A stretch of DNA of 64,000 bases from a virus: the IMG/VR virus record IMGVR_UViG_3300025122_000005, positions 124,001-188,000 of that record. One strand, given 5' to 3'. The notes beneath the pieces were generated by a model that had not been told where the DNA came from, did not search any database, and worked only from the letters and a program-made list of their open reading frames with translations. A program made the position numbers and the translations under genes. The first letter of the stretch is position 1. Each line of letters begins with the position of its first letter. Shown here piece after piece: positions 40,097 through 47,811 of this stretch.

Positions 40097-40495
40097 ATGA
40101 GCGATGATCCGAATTACGTCGCAAAGTTAGAAAAGGCTATAAGTGAAAAATACGGCGAAGAAGCAATTCAGAATCCAAAGAAGTTATGGAACAAGGAAAA
40201 GGAACAAAAATATCTGAAGGATTTAAAAGAATTTTATTCACGAGAAACAGAGAAAAGAGAATCAGAGAGACAGCGCACAGAAGGTGGCATTTTAATCTCT
40301 AAAAGAATTCTAGAAAAAGAGAGCAATAGAGAGTGTCCCGTGTGTGTAAAATATTCTTTTGCAATGAAAGACGACCTTTATATGAGCAAGTTTCAATGTT
40401 GTTTTGATTGCTACATTCACTACGTTGAAGGACGTGAAGCACGATGGAGGTCAGGTTGGCGTCCGGATAAGAATACTATGGCAATTATGAAATGA
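40097..40495 (+). CDS. Cysteine-rich putative zinc-binding protein (132 aa)
   Basis: A charged helical N-terminal half is followed by a compact C-terminal domain with CPVC (around residue 80), then FQCCFDCYIHYVEGREARW and a final SGWRP. Two Cys pairs spaced by about 25 residues suggest a zinc ribbon. The combination of CPVC, a CCxxC motif and the VEGREARW tail looks conserved and specific, and I recall similar unnamed proteins near terminase genes in marine T4-like phages. It lies one base after the preceding stop and before a candidate late promoter. No activity can be assigned. Confidence 0.6.
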   Translation: MSDDPNYVAKLEKAISEKYGEEAIQNPKKLWNKEKEQKYLKDLKEFYSRETEKRESERQRTEGGILISKRILEKESNRECPVCVKYSFAMKDDLYMSKFQCCFDCYIHYVEGREARWRSGWRPDKNTMAIMK

Positions 40496-40500
40496 AACTA

Positions 40501-40510
40501 CTATTTAGTA
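40501..40510 (+). promoter_or_regulatory. Candidate late promoter element CTATTTA
   Basis: CTATTTAGTATAA lies in the 32-base gap, 27 bases before the ATG of the first packaging-module gene. It matches the repeated CTANTTA element and would start the packaging and head operon. Confidence 0.45.
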
Positions 40511-40527
40511 TAAAGCGAGGATTTTAA

Positions 40528-41127
40528 ATGGCTACTATATTAAACATCATAAACGGTATATCTCAAGTATGCTCAAACACACATGACGGCGCGACTGACT
40601 CCGACGGCAATCGTGTTGAGTTGGGTCTTAAAAGAGAAGAGGGCGACCCGATAATTGATTCTAGAGTTATGGATGGGTTTTCTGTGCGGTTTTATGGGGA
40701 TAAAATCTGCGTCTCATATCAGTGTGACCCTAAACTAAAAGATGTCCACAAGAATAATTTTGAGTCTAATATCGAATCAATGATAAATGACGTTGTCAAA
40801 TTTATTAAAAAGGAATATAAAAAGTTGACCAAAAACACTCTTTCTTTAACGGAGGAAGGCGAAATAGATGTTCTTGTACAATACATCTCCAGCGTTAGAA
40901 CAACCGTCACTGCTAAGAAGCACTACAAAATAGGCGGCAATCCACTGAGGGGTCAGGACGGCGCAAAAGACGGAAGTAAGGATCGTCTAGACGACACTTT
41001 TAAGAAGTTTCTTGAACTTGGTAAAAAGAGCCCCCGCGCCAAGAACGATAAATCTAAAAAAGATAATTATAAACCATTCGATCCGTTTAATATGGAAACT
41101 GGTGCTAGAAACAAAAATCTAAAGTAG
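40528..41127 (+). CDS. Conserved-looking protein upstream of the large terminase
   Basis: The 199-residue product has an N-terminal helical start (ATILNIINGISQV), a central mixed region (FSVRFYGDKICVSYQCD), and a C-terminal basic, Lys/Asp-rich tail. No family is recognised. Its place directly before the terminase large subunit is where T4 has the small terminase gp16, but I see no sequence evidence for that: the mixed fold does not show the expected helix-turn-helix and coiled coil. It could equally be a head or neck component. GCGAGGA lies upstream of the ATG. Confidence 0.55.
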   Translation: MATILNIINGISQVCSNTHDGATDSDGNRVELGLKREEGDPIIDSRVMDGFSVRFYGDKICVSYQCDPKLKDVHKNNFESNIESMINDVVKFIKKEYKKLTKNTLSLTEEGEIDVLVQYISSVRTTVTAKKHYKIGGNPLRGQDGAKDGSKDRLDDTFKKFLELGKKSPRAKNDKSKKDNYKPFDPFNMETGARNKNLK

Positions 41128-41131
41128 GAAA

Positions 41132-42718
41132 ATGTCTTTCCAGTTAACCAAGAAGGAAATAATGCGGGAGATTGTTAAGTGTGGCAAGGATCCTGTTTAT
41201 TTCATTAATAGCTACGCTCGCATTACCCATCCACAAAAAGGGCTAATTCCGTTTCATTTATATGATTTTCAAGAAGATTTGGTTGAGGACTTCCTAGACA
41301 ATCGTTTTAACGTCATTTTAAAAGCCAGACAATTAGGAATATCTACAATAACTGCTGCTTATGTCGTTTGGATGATGCTCTTCCATAGAGAAAAGAACGT
41401 TCTCGTTATCGCAACTAAATTCTCAACTGCATCCAATTTAGTGAAAAAAGTTAAAAATATTTTAAAAAATATACCAGAATGGTTAACTATCGCACACGTT
41501 ACAATTGACAACAGAACTTCTTTTGAGTTGTCAAACGGGTCTCAAATAAAGGCATCTTCAACTAGTGGTGACGCTGGACGGTCAGAGGCTCTTTCTTTAT
41601 TGGTTGTAGATGAGGCCGCTCACGTAGACGGATTAGACGATCTTTGGACTGGGCTGTATCCCACTCTTTCTACTGGCGGCCGCTGTATCGCCCTATCAAC
41701 ACCAAATGGTGTTGGCAATTGGTTTCACAAAGCTTATATGGAGGCGGAGCAGTCAATCAACGATTTTAAATCAACTAAACTTCCGTGGGATAGGCACCCG
41801 GATAGAGATAGAACGTGGTTTGAAAAAGAAACGAGAAATATGTCCAGACGCGAAATCGCACAAGAATTAGAATGTAATTTTAATATGTCTGGAGAGACTG
41901 TCTTTCATGGAGAGGACATTGCCTGGGTAGAAAACATGGTAAGAGAACCCAAGTATAGAACTGGGTTTGATAGAAATTATTGGATTTGGGAAGAGTATAA
42001 GCACGATAGTGATTATATGATAAGTGCCGATGTGGCACGAGGTGATGGAAGAGACTATTCAGTTTTTCATCTTATTAAGTTGGCGACAATGGAGATCATC
42101 GCAGAATATCAGGGAAAAGTAACGCCCGATGTCTTTTCAGATGTTTTGTTGAATGCTGGAAAAGAGTACGGCAGCTGCATGATAACAGTGGAAAACAATT
42201 CGGTAGGATATTCTGTTTTAGAGAAGCTTAGAGAAAAGAATTATCCCAATATTTACCACTCGATAAAATCTACCCATGAATACATAGACCAGATACAGGC
42301 AGAAAATAAATCAAATGCCGTCGCAGGATTCACCACTTCTTCTAAAACTAGACCATTAGTTATCGCTAAGATGGAGGAATTCGTAAGGAACAAACTAATT
42401 AAAATATATTCTGCGCGTCTTCTTAATGAAATGAAGACTTTTATATGGAATAACGGCAAACCTGAAGCAATGAGAAGCTATAATGATGATCTGGTTATGG
42501 CATGCTCAATTGGTTGTTGGATAAGGGATACTGCATTGGTGGAAAATCAGAGAAACACGGAATATAAAAAAGCTTGTCTGGATTCTATGATTGTAACGAA
42601 TTCTAGACTGGATACTACAATTCCAGGTCAAAATAGCTATAAAAATAAGAGCATATTTGATAAAATAGAGAAAACAAAGAGTCAATACGAACAATTTCCG
42701 TGGCTCTTCAAAGGATAA
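41132..42718 (+). CDS. Terminase large subunit (gp17-like ATPase-nuclease)
   Basis: The 528-residue protein has the two terminase domains. The N-terminal ATPase has a variant Walker A LKARQLGIST (residues 63-72, T4-like with Gln-Leu-Gly), Walker B LLVVDEAAH (156-164, Asp160/Glu161) and motif III CIALSTPNG (185-193). The C-terminal nuclease is RNase H-like: ISADVARGDGRDYS (Asp300), MITVENNSVGY, and a late NDDLVMA. It would pump DNA into the prohead through the portal and cut concatemers. It lies immediately before the portal gene, as in T4-like packaging modules. Confidence 0.95.
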   Translation: MSFQLTKKEIMREIVKCGKDPVYFINSYARITHPQKGLIPFHLYDFQEDLVEDFLDNRFNVILKARQLGISTITAAYVVWMMLFHREKNVLVIATKFSTASNLVKKVKNILKNIPEWLTIAHVTIDNRTSFELSNGSQIKASSTSGDAGRSEALSLLVVDEAAHVDGLDDLWTGLYPTLSTGGRCIALSTPNGVGNWFHKAYMEAEQSINDFKSTKLPWDRHPDRDRTWFEKETRNMSRREIAQELECNFNMSGETVFHGEDIAWVENMVREPKYRTGFDRNYWIWEEYKHDSDYMISADVARGDGRDYSVFHLIKLATMEIIAEYQGKVTPDVFSDVLLNAGKEYGSCMITVENNSVGYSVLEKLREKNYPNIYHSIKSTHEYIDQIQAENKSNAVAGFTTSSKTRPLVIAKMEEFVRNKLIKIYSARLLNEMKTFIWNNGKPEAMRSYNDDLVMACSIGCWIRDTALVENQRNTEYKKACLDSMIVTNSRLDTTIPGQNSYKNKSIFDKIEKTKSQYEQFPWLFKG

Positions 42719-42723
42719 ATTAA

Positions 42724-44688
42724 ATGGCCAGAAAAAACAAAAATACAAAAAATCCTGTAAATAGCCAAAACGAACTTTTTAAGAAGTTAACAAAATTGTT
42801 ATCTGGACCGCTAGTAACTTACAGAACACAAACCGCCAGAAGATTAAGAAGAAGACAACTAGATAAGTACTCTCGCAGATTTCGCTCTGCCAGTGGGCAA
42901 CAATTCAAAAAGACGGAATACAACCCTTTCGATAACTTGATGGCGAACGTCATGCAAAATCAAAATCGTTTGGAGCGATATGTTGATTTTGACCAAATGG
43001 AATACACACCAGAGATTGCTTCAGCTTTGGATATATATGCCGACGAGATGACGACATCTACCAACTTGCAACCGCTACTCACTATTGATTGCCCTAATGA
43101 CGAGATAAAAAGTATTTTAGATTCTTTGTATCACAATATATTAAATTTGGAATTTAATTTATTTGGTTGGTGTCGCACAATGTGCAAGTATGGGGACTTT
43201 TTCTTATATTTGGATATGGATGAAACCATTGGTATCCAAAGTGTTATTGGTTTGCCGACCCAAGAAGTAGAAAGGCTAGAAGGGGAAGACAAAACTAATC
43301 CAAATTACGTCCAGTTTCAGTGGAATTCCGCAGGAATGACTTTTGAGAATTGGCAAATGGCACATTTCAGAATATTGGGAAATGATAAGCACGCTCCATA
43401 TGGGACTTCTGCACTAGAACCCGCACGAAGAATCTGGCGTCAATTAACCCTCTTGGAAGACGCAATGATGGCCTATCGCATTGTTAGATCGCCCGAACGA
43501 AGAGTTTTTTATATCGATGTCGGCAGTATACCGCCACAGGACGTAGAGCAATATATGCAAAAGGTCATGACTCAGATGAAGAGGAACCAAGTCGTCGATC
43601 CAAACACCGGTCGTGTCGACCTCCGCTATAATCCGATGTCTGTAGACGAAGATTATTTCATTCCAGTGCGAGGGGATGCTTCTTCTCGGGTTGAGAGTTT
43701 GCCTGGTGGGACATATACGGGAGACATTGATGATGTTAAGTACTTAAGAGACAAGTTATTTTCAGCATTGAAGATCCCGCCATCTTATCTTTCACAAACC
43801 GAAGGGTCCGAAGAAGATAAAACAACTTTGGCTCAAAAAGATATTAGATTCGCGAGAACCGTCAACAGGCTGCAGAGGTCTGTTATAACTGAGCTTGAAA
43901 AAATTGGAATAGTGCACCTTTATATACTGGGATATCGCGGAGAAGATTTAACATCGTTTTCTTTGAAGCTAGCAAATCCATCAAAGATAGCAGAATTGCA
44001 AGAGCTAGAGCACTGGAAGGTTAAGTTCGAAACTGCTTCTGGAGCAACTGAAGGATTCTTTAGCAAGAGGTGGATAGCCACGAAGGTGTTCAATCTTTCT
44101 GAAGAAGAATTCATCAGGAATCAACGTGAAATGTTTTATGATCGTAAATTTGAGGCTGTGCTAGAAACAGCTGGAGAAATGGAACAGGCAGAAATAATGC
44201 CGTCAACCGGAATGGATGATATAGAGGGTTCCGAATTCGAACCTGGCGGTGAGGGATCACCCGGGTTGGAGCCAGAACTTGGAGGTGAAGAAGGCGGCGA
44301 AGAGCCCCCAGAAGATGACTCCATGTTGTTAGCGGCTCCTGGTAAAAGAGACGACGACATCTGGACAGACAAGAGAGGTAGAACGAAGTCGGATCGTAGA
44401 AAAGAGTATGCTAAGACCGCGTCTAAGGTCGATAAGAGACCCTCTGGCGCACGTAAACGCTCTTACAAGGGTCAGTACGCAGGAGAGGTGGCTTCGTCGA
44501 CTAGAAGGAACACCTTGAAGGGTTTTGATAGTTTAGCAGGGTTGACTTCATTATCTAGGGGCATTTACGAAGAACAGGAATCTACTTATGATAGGGAAGA
44601 AATTTTAATCACAGAAATTAATTCTGATGTGAGGAAACTGATTCAAGATCTTGAAAAGAGGGGAAAGAATGAGACTAAAACACAATAA
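42724..44688 (+). CDS. Portal protein (gp20-like)
   Basis: This 654-residue product is longer than T4 gp20 (524). Family motifs include YTPEIASALDIYADEM near the N-terminus, WCRTMCKYGDFFLYLDMD, the region YGTSALEPARRIWRQL and DVKYLRDKLFSALKIPPSYLSQ, which is a hallmark of T4-type portals. The dodecameric ring forms the DNA entrance, docks terminase, and later joins the neck. The extra C-terminal region holds an acidic Gly/Glu/Pro-rich stretch (around residues 500-540) and a basic Lys/Arg-rich segment. It lies just after the terminase, with AAAGGA upstream of the ATG. The next gene starts inside its last codons. Confidence 0.95.
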   Translation: MARKNKNTKNPVNSQNELFKKLTKLLSGPLVTYRTQTARRLRRRQLDKYSRRFRSASGQQFKKTEYNPFDNLMANVMQNQNRLERYVDFDQMEYTPEIASALDIYADEMTTSTNLQPLLTIDCPNDEIKSILDSLYHNILNLEFNLFGWCRTMCKYGDFFLYLDMDETIGIQSVIGLPTQEVERLEGEDKTNPNYVQFQWNSAGMTFENWQMAHFRILGNDKHAPYGTSALEPARRIWRQLTLLEDAMMAYRIVRSPERRVFYIDVGSIPPQDVEQYMQKVMTQMKRNQVVDPNTGRVDLRYNPMSVDEDYFIPVRGDASSRVESLPGGTYTGDIDDVKYLRDKLFSALKIPPSYLSQTEGSEEDKTTLAQKDIRFARTVNRLQRSVITELEKIGIVHLYILGYRGEDLTSFSLKLANPSKIAELQELEHWKVKFETASGATEGFFSKRWIATKVFNLSEEEFIRNQREMFYDRKFEAVLETAGEMEQAEIMPSTGMDDIEGSEFEPGGEGSPGLEPELGGEEGGEEPPEDDSMLLAAPGKRDDDIWTDKRGRTKSDRRKEYAKTASKVDKRPSGARKRSYKGQYAGEVASSTRRNTLKGFDSLAGLTSLSRGIYEEQESTYDREEILITEINSDVRKLIQDLEKRGKNETKTQ

Positions 44689-45496
44689 GAAAAGAAACAC
44701 CGCATTTGTTTACGAGGCACTTGTTCGAGAGTTGACAAAAAGTGCTATCAAGAACGATAAAAATAAAATGAAGATAATAAAGGGGATAATTAAAGAGCAC
44801 TTTGCGAAAGATTCTTCTTTGAAGCAAGAGCTTAAGGTTTTTAAGCCACTTTATGAAACTCATGGACTGGAAAGAGACTTAGCAGAGAAGATGATCATTG
44901 AAGCGAAAATTGCGTATTCCAAGATAAGCAAAAAAGAAGTGTTCAGAGAGCAGAGTTCTCTCATCAGGGTGATAAACAAGACTTTGGGTACTTCTGTTTT
45001 CGCTAATTTTGTTCCAAATTACAAGAACCTGGCCAGTATTTATTCGATGTTTAATGACTCTATCGGAATCAAGGACAAGGTTCTCTTGGAAGGGAAGGTT
45101 GTTGAGGCATTGACAAAAGAGCCCGAGAAAAAAGAAACAAAGGATCCCATAGATAACCTAGTTTATAAGTCTTTCGTGAAAAGATTTAATGAAAGGTACC
45201 AAAACAAGCTCAATGAGAGTCAAAAAACGTTGTTGACAAAGTACGTCACATCTTTTGTAGATGGCGGACTAGAGTTAAAAATCATCATGAATGAAGAGAT
45301 AGGGACTCTTAAGGAAAAAATACGCTCCATGGAGAGCCATTCGGCAGTTTCTTCTGATAAAGAAATGGAAGCCAAAACAGGAAAGGTTTTGAGCCTTTTA
45401 GAGAGCTATAGAGACAAAGAGATCGACATAGTGATGATCGAAGAGGTGCTGAAAATACAAAGTTTAGTAGAAGAGTTAGAAAGAGATGACGGTTAA
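44669..45496 (+). CDS. Helical protein in the prohead-core position (gp67/gp68 position)
   Basis: From ATG 44669 (275 residues), preceded by GAGGGGAAAG, which is better than the longer start 18 bases upstream. The product is helical, with a basic N-terminus (RLKHNKKRNTAFVYEALVREL), a middle Lys-rich region, and a charged C-terminal coiled coil. I recognise no domain. T4 encodes the small prohead core proteins gp67 and gp68 between portal and protease, so this and the next gene occupy that position. Homology is not visible by eye. It overlaps the portal gene by 20 bases and the next gene by 11 bases. Confidence 0.6.
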   Translation: MRLKHNKKRNTAFVYEALVRELTKSAIKNDKNKMKIIKGIIKEHFAKDSSLKQELKVFKPLYETHGLERDLAEKMIIEAKIAYSKISKKEVFREQSSLIRVINKTLGTSVFANFVPNYKNLASIYSMFNDSIGIKDKVLLEGKVVEALTKEPEKKETKDPIDNLVYKSFVKRFNERYQNKLNESQKTLLTKYVTSFVDGGLELKIIMNEEIGTLKEKIRSMESHSAVSSDKEMEAKTGKVLSLLESYRDKEIDIVMIEEVLKIQSLVEELERDDG

Positions 45497-46094
45497 AATA
45501 AAAATAGTCCCTACTGAAGGAGTATCGGAAACAGCCCCTTCAGGCAACATAAAAATACAAATAATTGCAGAAGAACCCGACGCTGTATCTGTAGAGTTAA
45601 TTGCTCGCCGAGCATTGAACGGGGATATCATGATATTCGATCATGATTTGGTAGATATAGTGATATCTCCAGCAAAAAGCAAAATAACAACATTCCCAAA
45701 GAAGCTAATGGAAAGGGAAGTTTATCCTGTTCAGGATAGGTTTTATAGATTCTTGAGAACAAAGGGTGTAATAGACCCTTCGAGTGTCCAATCGGGTAAC
45801 GTGTTCTCTTCAATGGAAGCTAAAATTTATGATTCTATTTTAGAGGGTATAGACTCGGTCCAAAGTGCTATTTTCGCGACTAGTCTGTTTCTAAGAGAGG
45901 AAGAACCCGATATTAAGGCTCGCAAGCATCTAAACTACGATATGATGACTCATATGCTCGACCCTGACGAAGAAGACAGCACAGAGCTGGGAGAAGTACC
46001 CCATTCAGATAGTAAGGGATCTCTGGATCATCGTGTTAGACCGTATGGTTACCAATACATGTATTCAATTCTTAGAGAAAGCGAGGATAAGTGA
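45486..46094 (+). CDS. Acidic protein in the prohead-core position
   Basis: The 202-residue product has an acidic, unordered-looking C-terminal half (DPDEEDSTELGEV) and a mixed N-terminal half (FDHDLVDIVISPAKSKITTFP). No family is recognised. The ATG overlaps the previous gene by 11 bases, and the stop overlaps the next start (GTGA). The location between portal and prohead protease is the same as T4 genes 67-68. A role in prohead core or vertex initiation is inferred by position only. Confidence 0.55.
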   Translation: MTVKIKIVPTEGVSETAPSGNIKIQIIAEEPDAVSVELIARRALNGDIMIFDHDLVDIVISPAKSKITTFPKKLMEREVYPVQDRFYRFLRTKGVIDPSSVQSGNVFSSMEAKIYDSILEGIDSVQSAIFATSLFLREEEPDIKARKHLNYDMMTHMLDPDEEDSTELGEVPHSDSKGSLDHRVRPYGYQYMYSILRESEDK

Positions 46095-46444
46095 ATCTAC
46101 TATATTTTGTGCTTTGTTCTTACGGGTTAACACAAATTCTGGTATATGCAAAAATACTGGACAAGCTCCGCCCCACTAGGGGATTTATGAAGGAACTCAT
46201 ATCTTGCCCTATGTGTGTGGGTTTCTGGGTGGGCGTTCTTTTATGGGCTCTAAACGGTTACACAACACTATTTACTTTTGATAATTATCTTGTTACTGGT
46301 ATGCTCCTGGGCTGTCTCAGTTCTGGAACAAGTTACGTTTTGAATATGTTATTTGGCGACGATGGAGTTAGGTTAGATCATAAGGGAATCAAGATTCAAA
46401 CGCGCTCATTAAATCGCAATAACGGCGTGCGCACTAGGAGGTAG
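46091..46444 (+). CDS. Small membrane protein with SCPMCVGFWVG motif (DUF1360-like)
   Basis: This 117-residue product starts at GTG 46091, overlapping the upstream stop. It has an N-terminal hydrophobic segment (LLYFVLCSYGLTQILVYA), a conserved-looking SCPMCVGFWVGVLLWAL segment with two Cys, and a third hydrophobic segment (LVTGMLLGCLSSGTSYVL). The C-terminus is basic. The CPMCVGFWVG motif resembles DUF1360-type membrane proteins of unknown function found in bacteria and phages. Its presence between prohead genes is odd and could reflect prohead assembly at the membrane, as occurs for T4. Family name is a recollection, not checked. Confidence 0.6.
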   Translation: MNLLYFVLCSYGLTQILVYAKILDKLRPTRGFMKELISCPMCVGFWVGVLLWALNGYTTLFTFDNYLVTGMLLGCLSSGTSYVLNMLFGDDGVRLDHKGIKIQTRSLNRNNGVRTRR

Positions 46445-46490
46445 ACTGTGAAACCGTTTGTCACTATAAGGTGGTATATCCGCCCAGTAG

Positions 46491-46500
46491 CTAATTGTTG
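46491..46500 (+). promoter_or_regulatory. Near-match to the CTANTTA element upstream of the protease gene
   Basis: CTAATTGTTG differs from CTANTTA at one position and lies 55 bases before the protease ATG, in a 101-base gap. Between it and the start, a short GC-rich hairpin (GCGGG...CCCGC, 46519-46533) sits just before the Shine-Dalgarno sequence AAGGAGAG. Confidence 0.25.
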
Positions 46501-46545
46501 CAAGGGATCCTGGTCGAAGCGGGTGGCCCCCGCACAAGGAGAGAC

Positions 46546-47139
46546 ATGAAACTATTGAGAGAATATTATGAACTTTGTGAAGGTGGCATATGCCAAGACC
46601 TTCTTACGGAAGATGAAAAACGCCGCGTCGCCGAAGGAGCTATAATCCTATCAGGTGTTATGCAAATGGCCGAAACCAAGAATCATAACGATAGAGTTTA
46701 TTCCCAGTCCATCTTAGAGAGAGAAGTGAATAATTATCGCAAGATGGTAGATGAGAGAAGAGCATTGGGCGAATTAGATCATCCTGATACTTCAGTTGTG
46801 AATTTGATAAATGTTTCGCACCTGGTGACAAATATATATATGGATGGTAACAAGTGTATGGGAAAGATAGAAGTCCTCGACACTCCTTCTGGCAACATTC
46901 TTCGAAATCTTGTTCAAAATCGCATCCCTCTTGGTATTTCTTCTAGAGGAATGGGTTCGACAAGGCAGGAGAATGGGTTAACGATAGTGGAAGACGATTT
47001 TCAATTGATTTGTTTTGATATGGTTTCTGATCCTTCGACACCTGGTGCCTTTATGGTGACAGAAGCCAAAGAAAGATCAAATATTTTTACAAAAGCTGAT
47101 AAGATTAACAGATTGCTGAACAGCATCATTAAAGAGTAA
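46546..47139 (+). CDS. Prohead maturation protease (gp21-like)
   Basis: I use ATG 46546, because AAGGAGAG lies just upstream; the frame extends 51 bases further but without a signal. The 197-residue product carries the herpesvirus-assemblin-like motifs of T4 gp21: ALGELDHP with catalytic His79 and PLGISSRGMG with Ser132/Ser133, and the strand DDFQLICFDMVSDPS that precedes the C-terminal part. It cleaves the scaffold, capsid and its own chain after Leu/Ile-x-Glu sites during head maturation. Position between the portal group and scaffold/capsid is the T4 order. Confidence 0.9.
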   Translation: MKLLREYYELCEGGICQDLLTEDEKRRVAEGAIILSGVMQMAETKNHNDRVYSQSILEREVNNYRKMVDERRALGELDHPDTSVVNLINVSHLVTNIYMDGNKCMGKIEVLDTPSGNILRNLVQNRIPLGISSRGMGSTRQENGLTIVEDDFQLICFDMVSDPSTPGAFMVTEAKERSNIFTKADKINRLLNSIIKE

Positions 47140-47142
47140 ATT

Positions 47143-47553
47143 ATGAAGAAGAGCGAATTAAGAGAAATACTCAAACCGTTGATTAAACAATGCATAAAGG
47201 AAGTCATCTTCGAAGAGGGGGTGCTGTCTGGTATAATCACGGAAGTTGTAGGTGGGCTTACAACGCCTCAAGCTCAACCAATTGTTGAGTCGAGAACAAG
47301 TGACGGGATGTTAGAAGAGAGAAAAAGCAAAAAGATAAAAGAAACAAAGAAGAAATTATTTGCAGCGATATCAAAGGACGCTTATAACGGAGTAGATGTT
47401 TTCGAAAGTACAGAGCCGCTGTCCAAAGGTGGGTCTGTCGGAGGTTCTCCCACCCCATCGAGTCCGCTATCTTCCTATGCCCCTGGTGACCCCGGGGTTA
47501 ATATAGACGGACTTTTGTCGGTCGCCGGAAAAGCGTGGACAAAGTTATTATGA
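47143..47553 (+). CDS. Small head-module protein with basic N-terminal helix
   Basis: The 136-residue product starts MKKSELREILKPLIKQCIKEV, a helix of the KxxLRxILKxLIK type resembling the start of the small protein at 35630, and followed by IFEEG, a possible Ile/Leu-x-Glu processing site. The centre is Lys-rich and the C-terminal half is Ser/Pro/Gly-rich (GGSVGGSPTPSSP), ending VAGKAWTKLL. Lying directly after the protease gene, it may be an internal head protein that gp21 trims. That is inference. No enzymatic motif is visible. Confidence 0.55.
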   Translation: MKKSELREILKPLIKQCIKEVIFEEGVLSGIITEVVGGLTTPQAQPIVESRTSDGMLEERKSKKIKETKKKLFAAISKDAYNGVDVFESTEPLSKGGSVGGSPTPSSPLSSYAPGDPGVNIDGLLSVAGKAWTKLL

Positions 47554-47566
47554 AAGTGAGGGCGTA

Positions 47567-47800
47567 ATGTCAAAAGGACCAATTCATGTGTTAGTCGAAG
47601 CGAATACTAGGTATGCTAGTGAAAACGAAAGATTAATCAAGAAGTTTTGTAGAAAAGTTAAGAAAAATGGGATTTTGGATTTAGTTAGGAAAAGAAGATT
47701 TTTTGAAAAGCCTTCAGTTAAGAGAAAGAGAAAACGTGAGAGAAAGTTAAAAGTTTCTCGCGAAATAACAAACAAGCATAATGCTAAGTTTAATAATTAA
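47567..47800 (+). CDS. rpsU: Ribosomal protein bS21 homologue
   Basis: The 77-residue product aligns end to end with bacterial bS21 (E. coli has 71): HVLVEANTRYASENERLIKKFCRKVKKNG matches the helix region, and RRFFEKPSVKRKRKRERKL matches the signature EFYEKPTTERKRAKA. In bacteria bS21 sits near the anti-Shine-Dalgarno sequence of the 30S subunit and aids initiation. Phage copies are known, for example in pelagiphage HTVC008M, and may replace the host protein to favour phage messages. It is preceded by GTGAGGG and sits between protease and scaffold genes, so it is likely co-expressed late. Exact role in the phage is inferred. Confidence 0.85.
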   Translation: MSKGPIHVLVEANTRYASENERLIKKFCRKVKKNGILDLVRKRRFFEKPSVKRKRKRERKLKVSREITNKHNAKFNN

Positions 47801-47811
47801 GGAGTTAAAAG

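Noticed and set aside
40528-41127. Small terminase (gp16) call for the gene before the large terminase
   Set aside because: Only position supports it. The sequence shows no helix-turn-helix or the expected coiled-coil core.
46445-46545. Possible tRNA or other RNA gene in the leader of the protease gene
   Set aside because: There is no cloverleaf, no GGTTCGAATCC-like T arm and no CCA. Only a short GC hairpin is present.
46495-46545. Longer prohead protease start at TTG 46495
   Set aside because: It runs through the hairpin and Shine-Dalgarno sequence of the ATG at 46546. The shorter start has a good AAGGAGAG.
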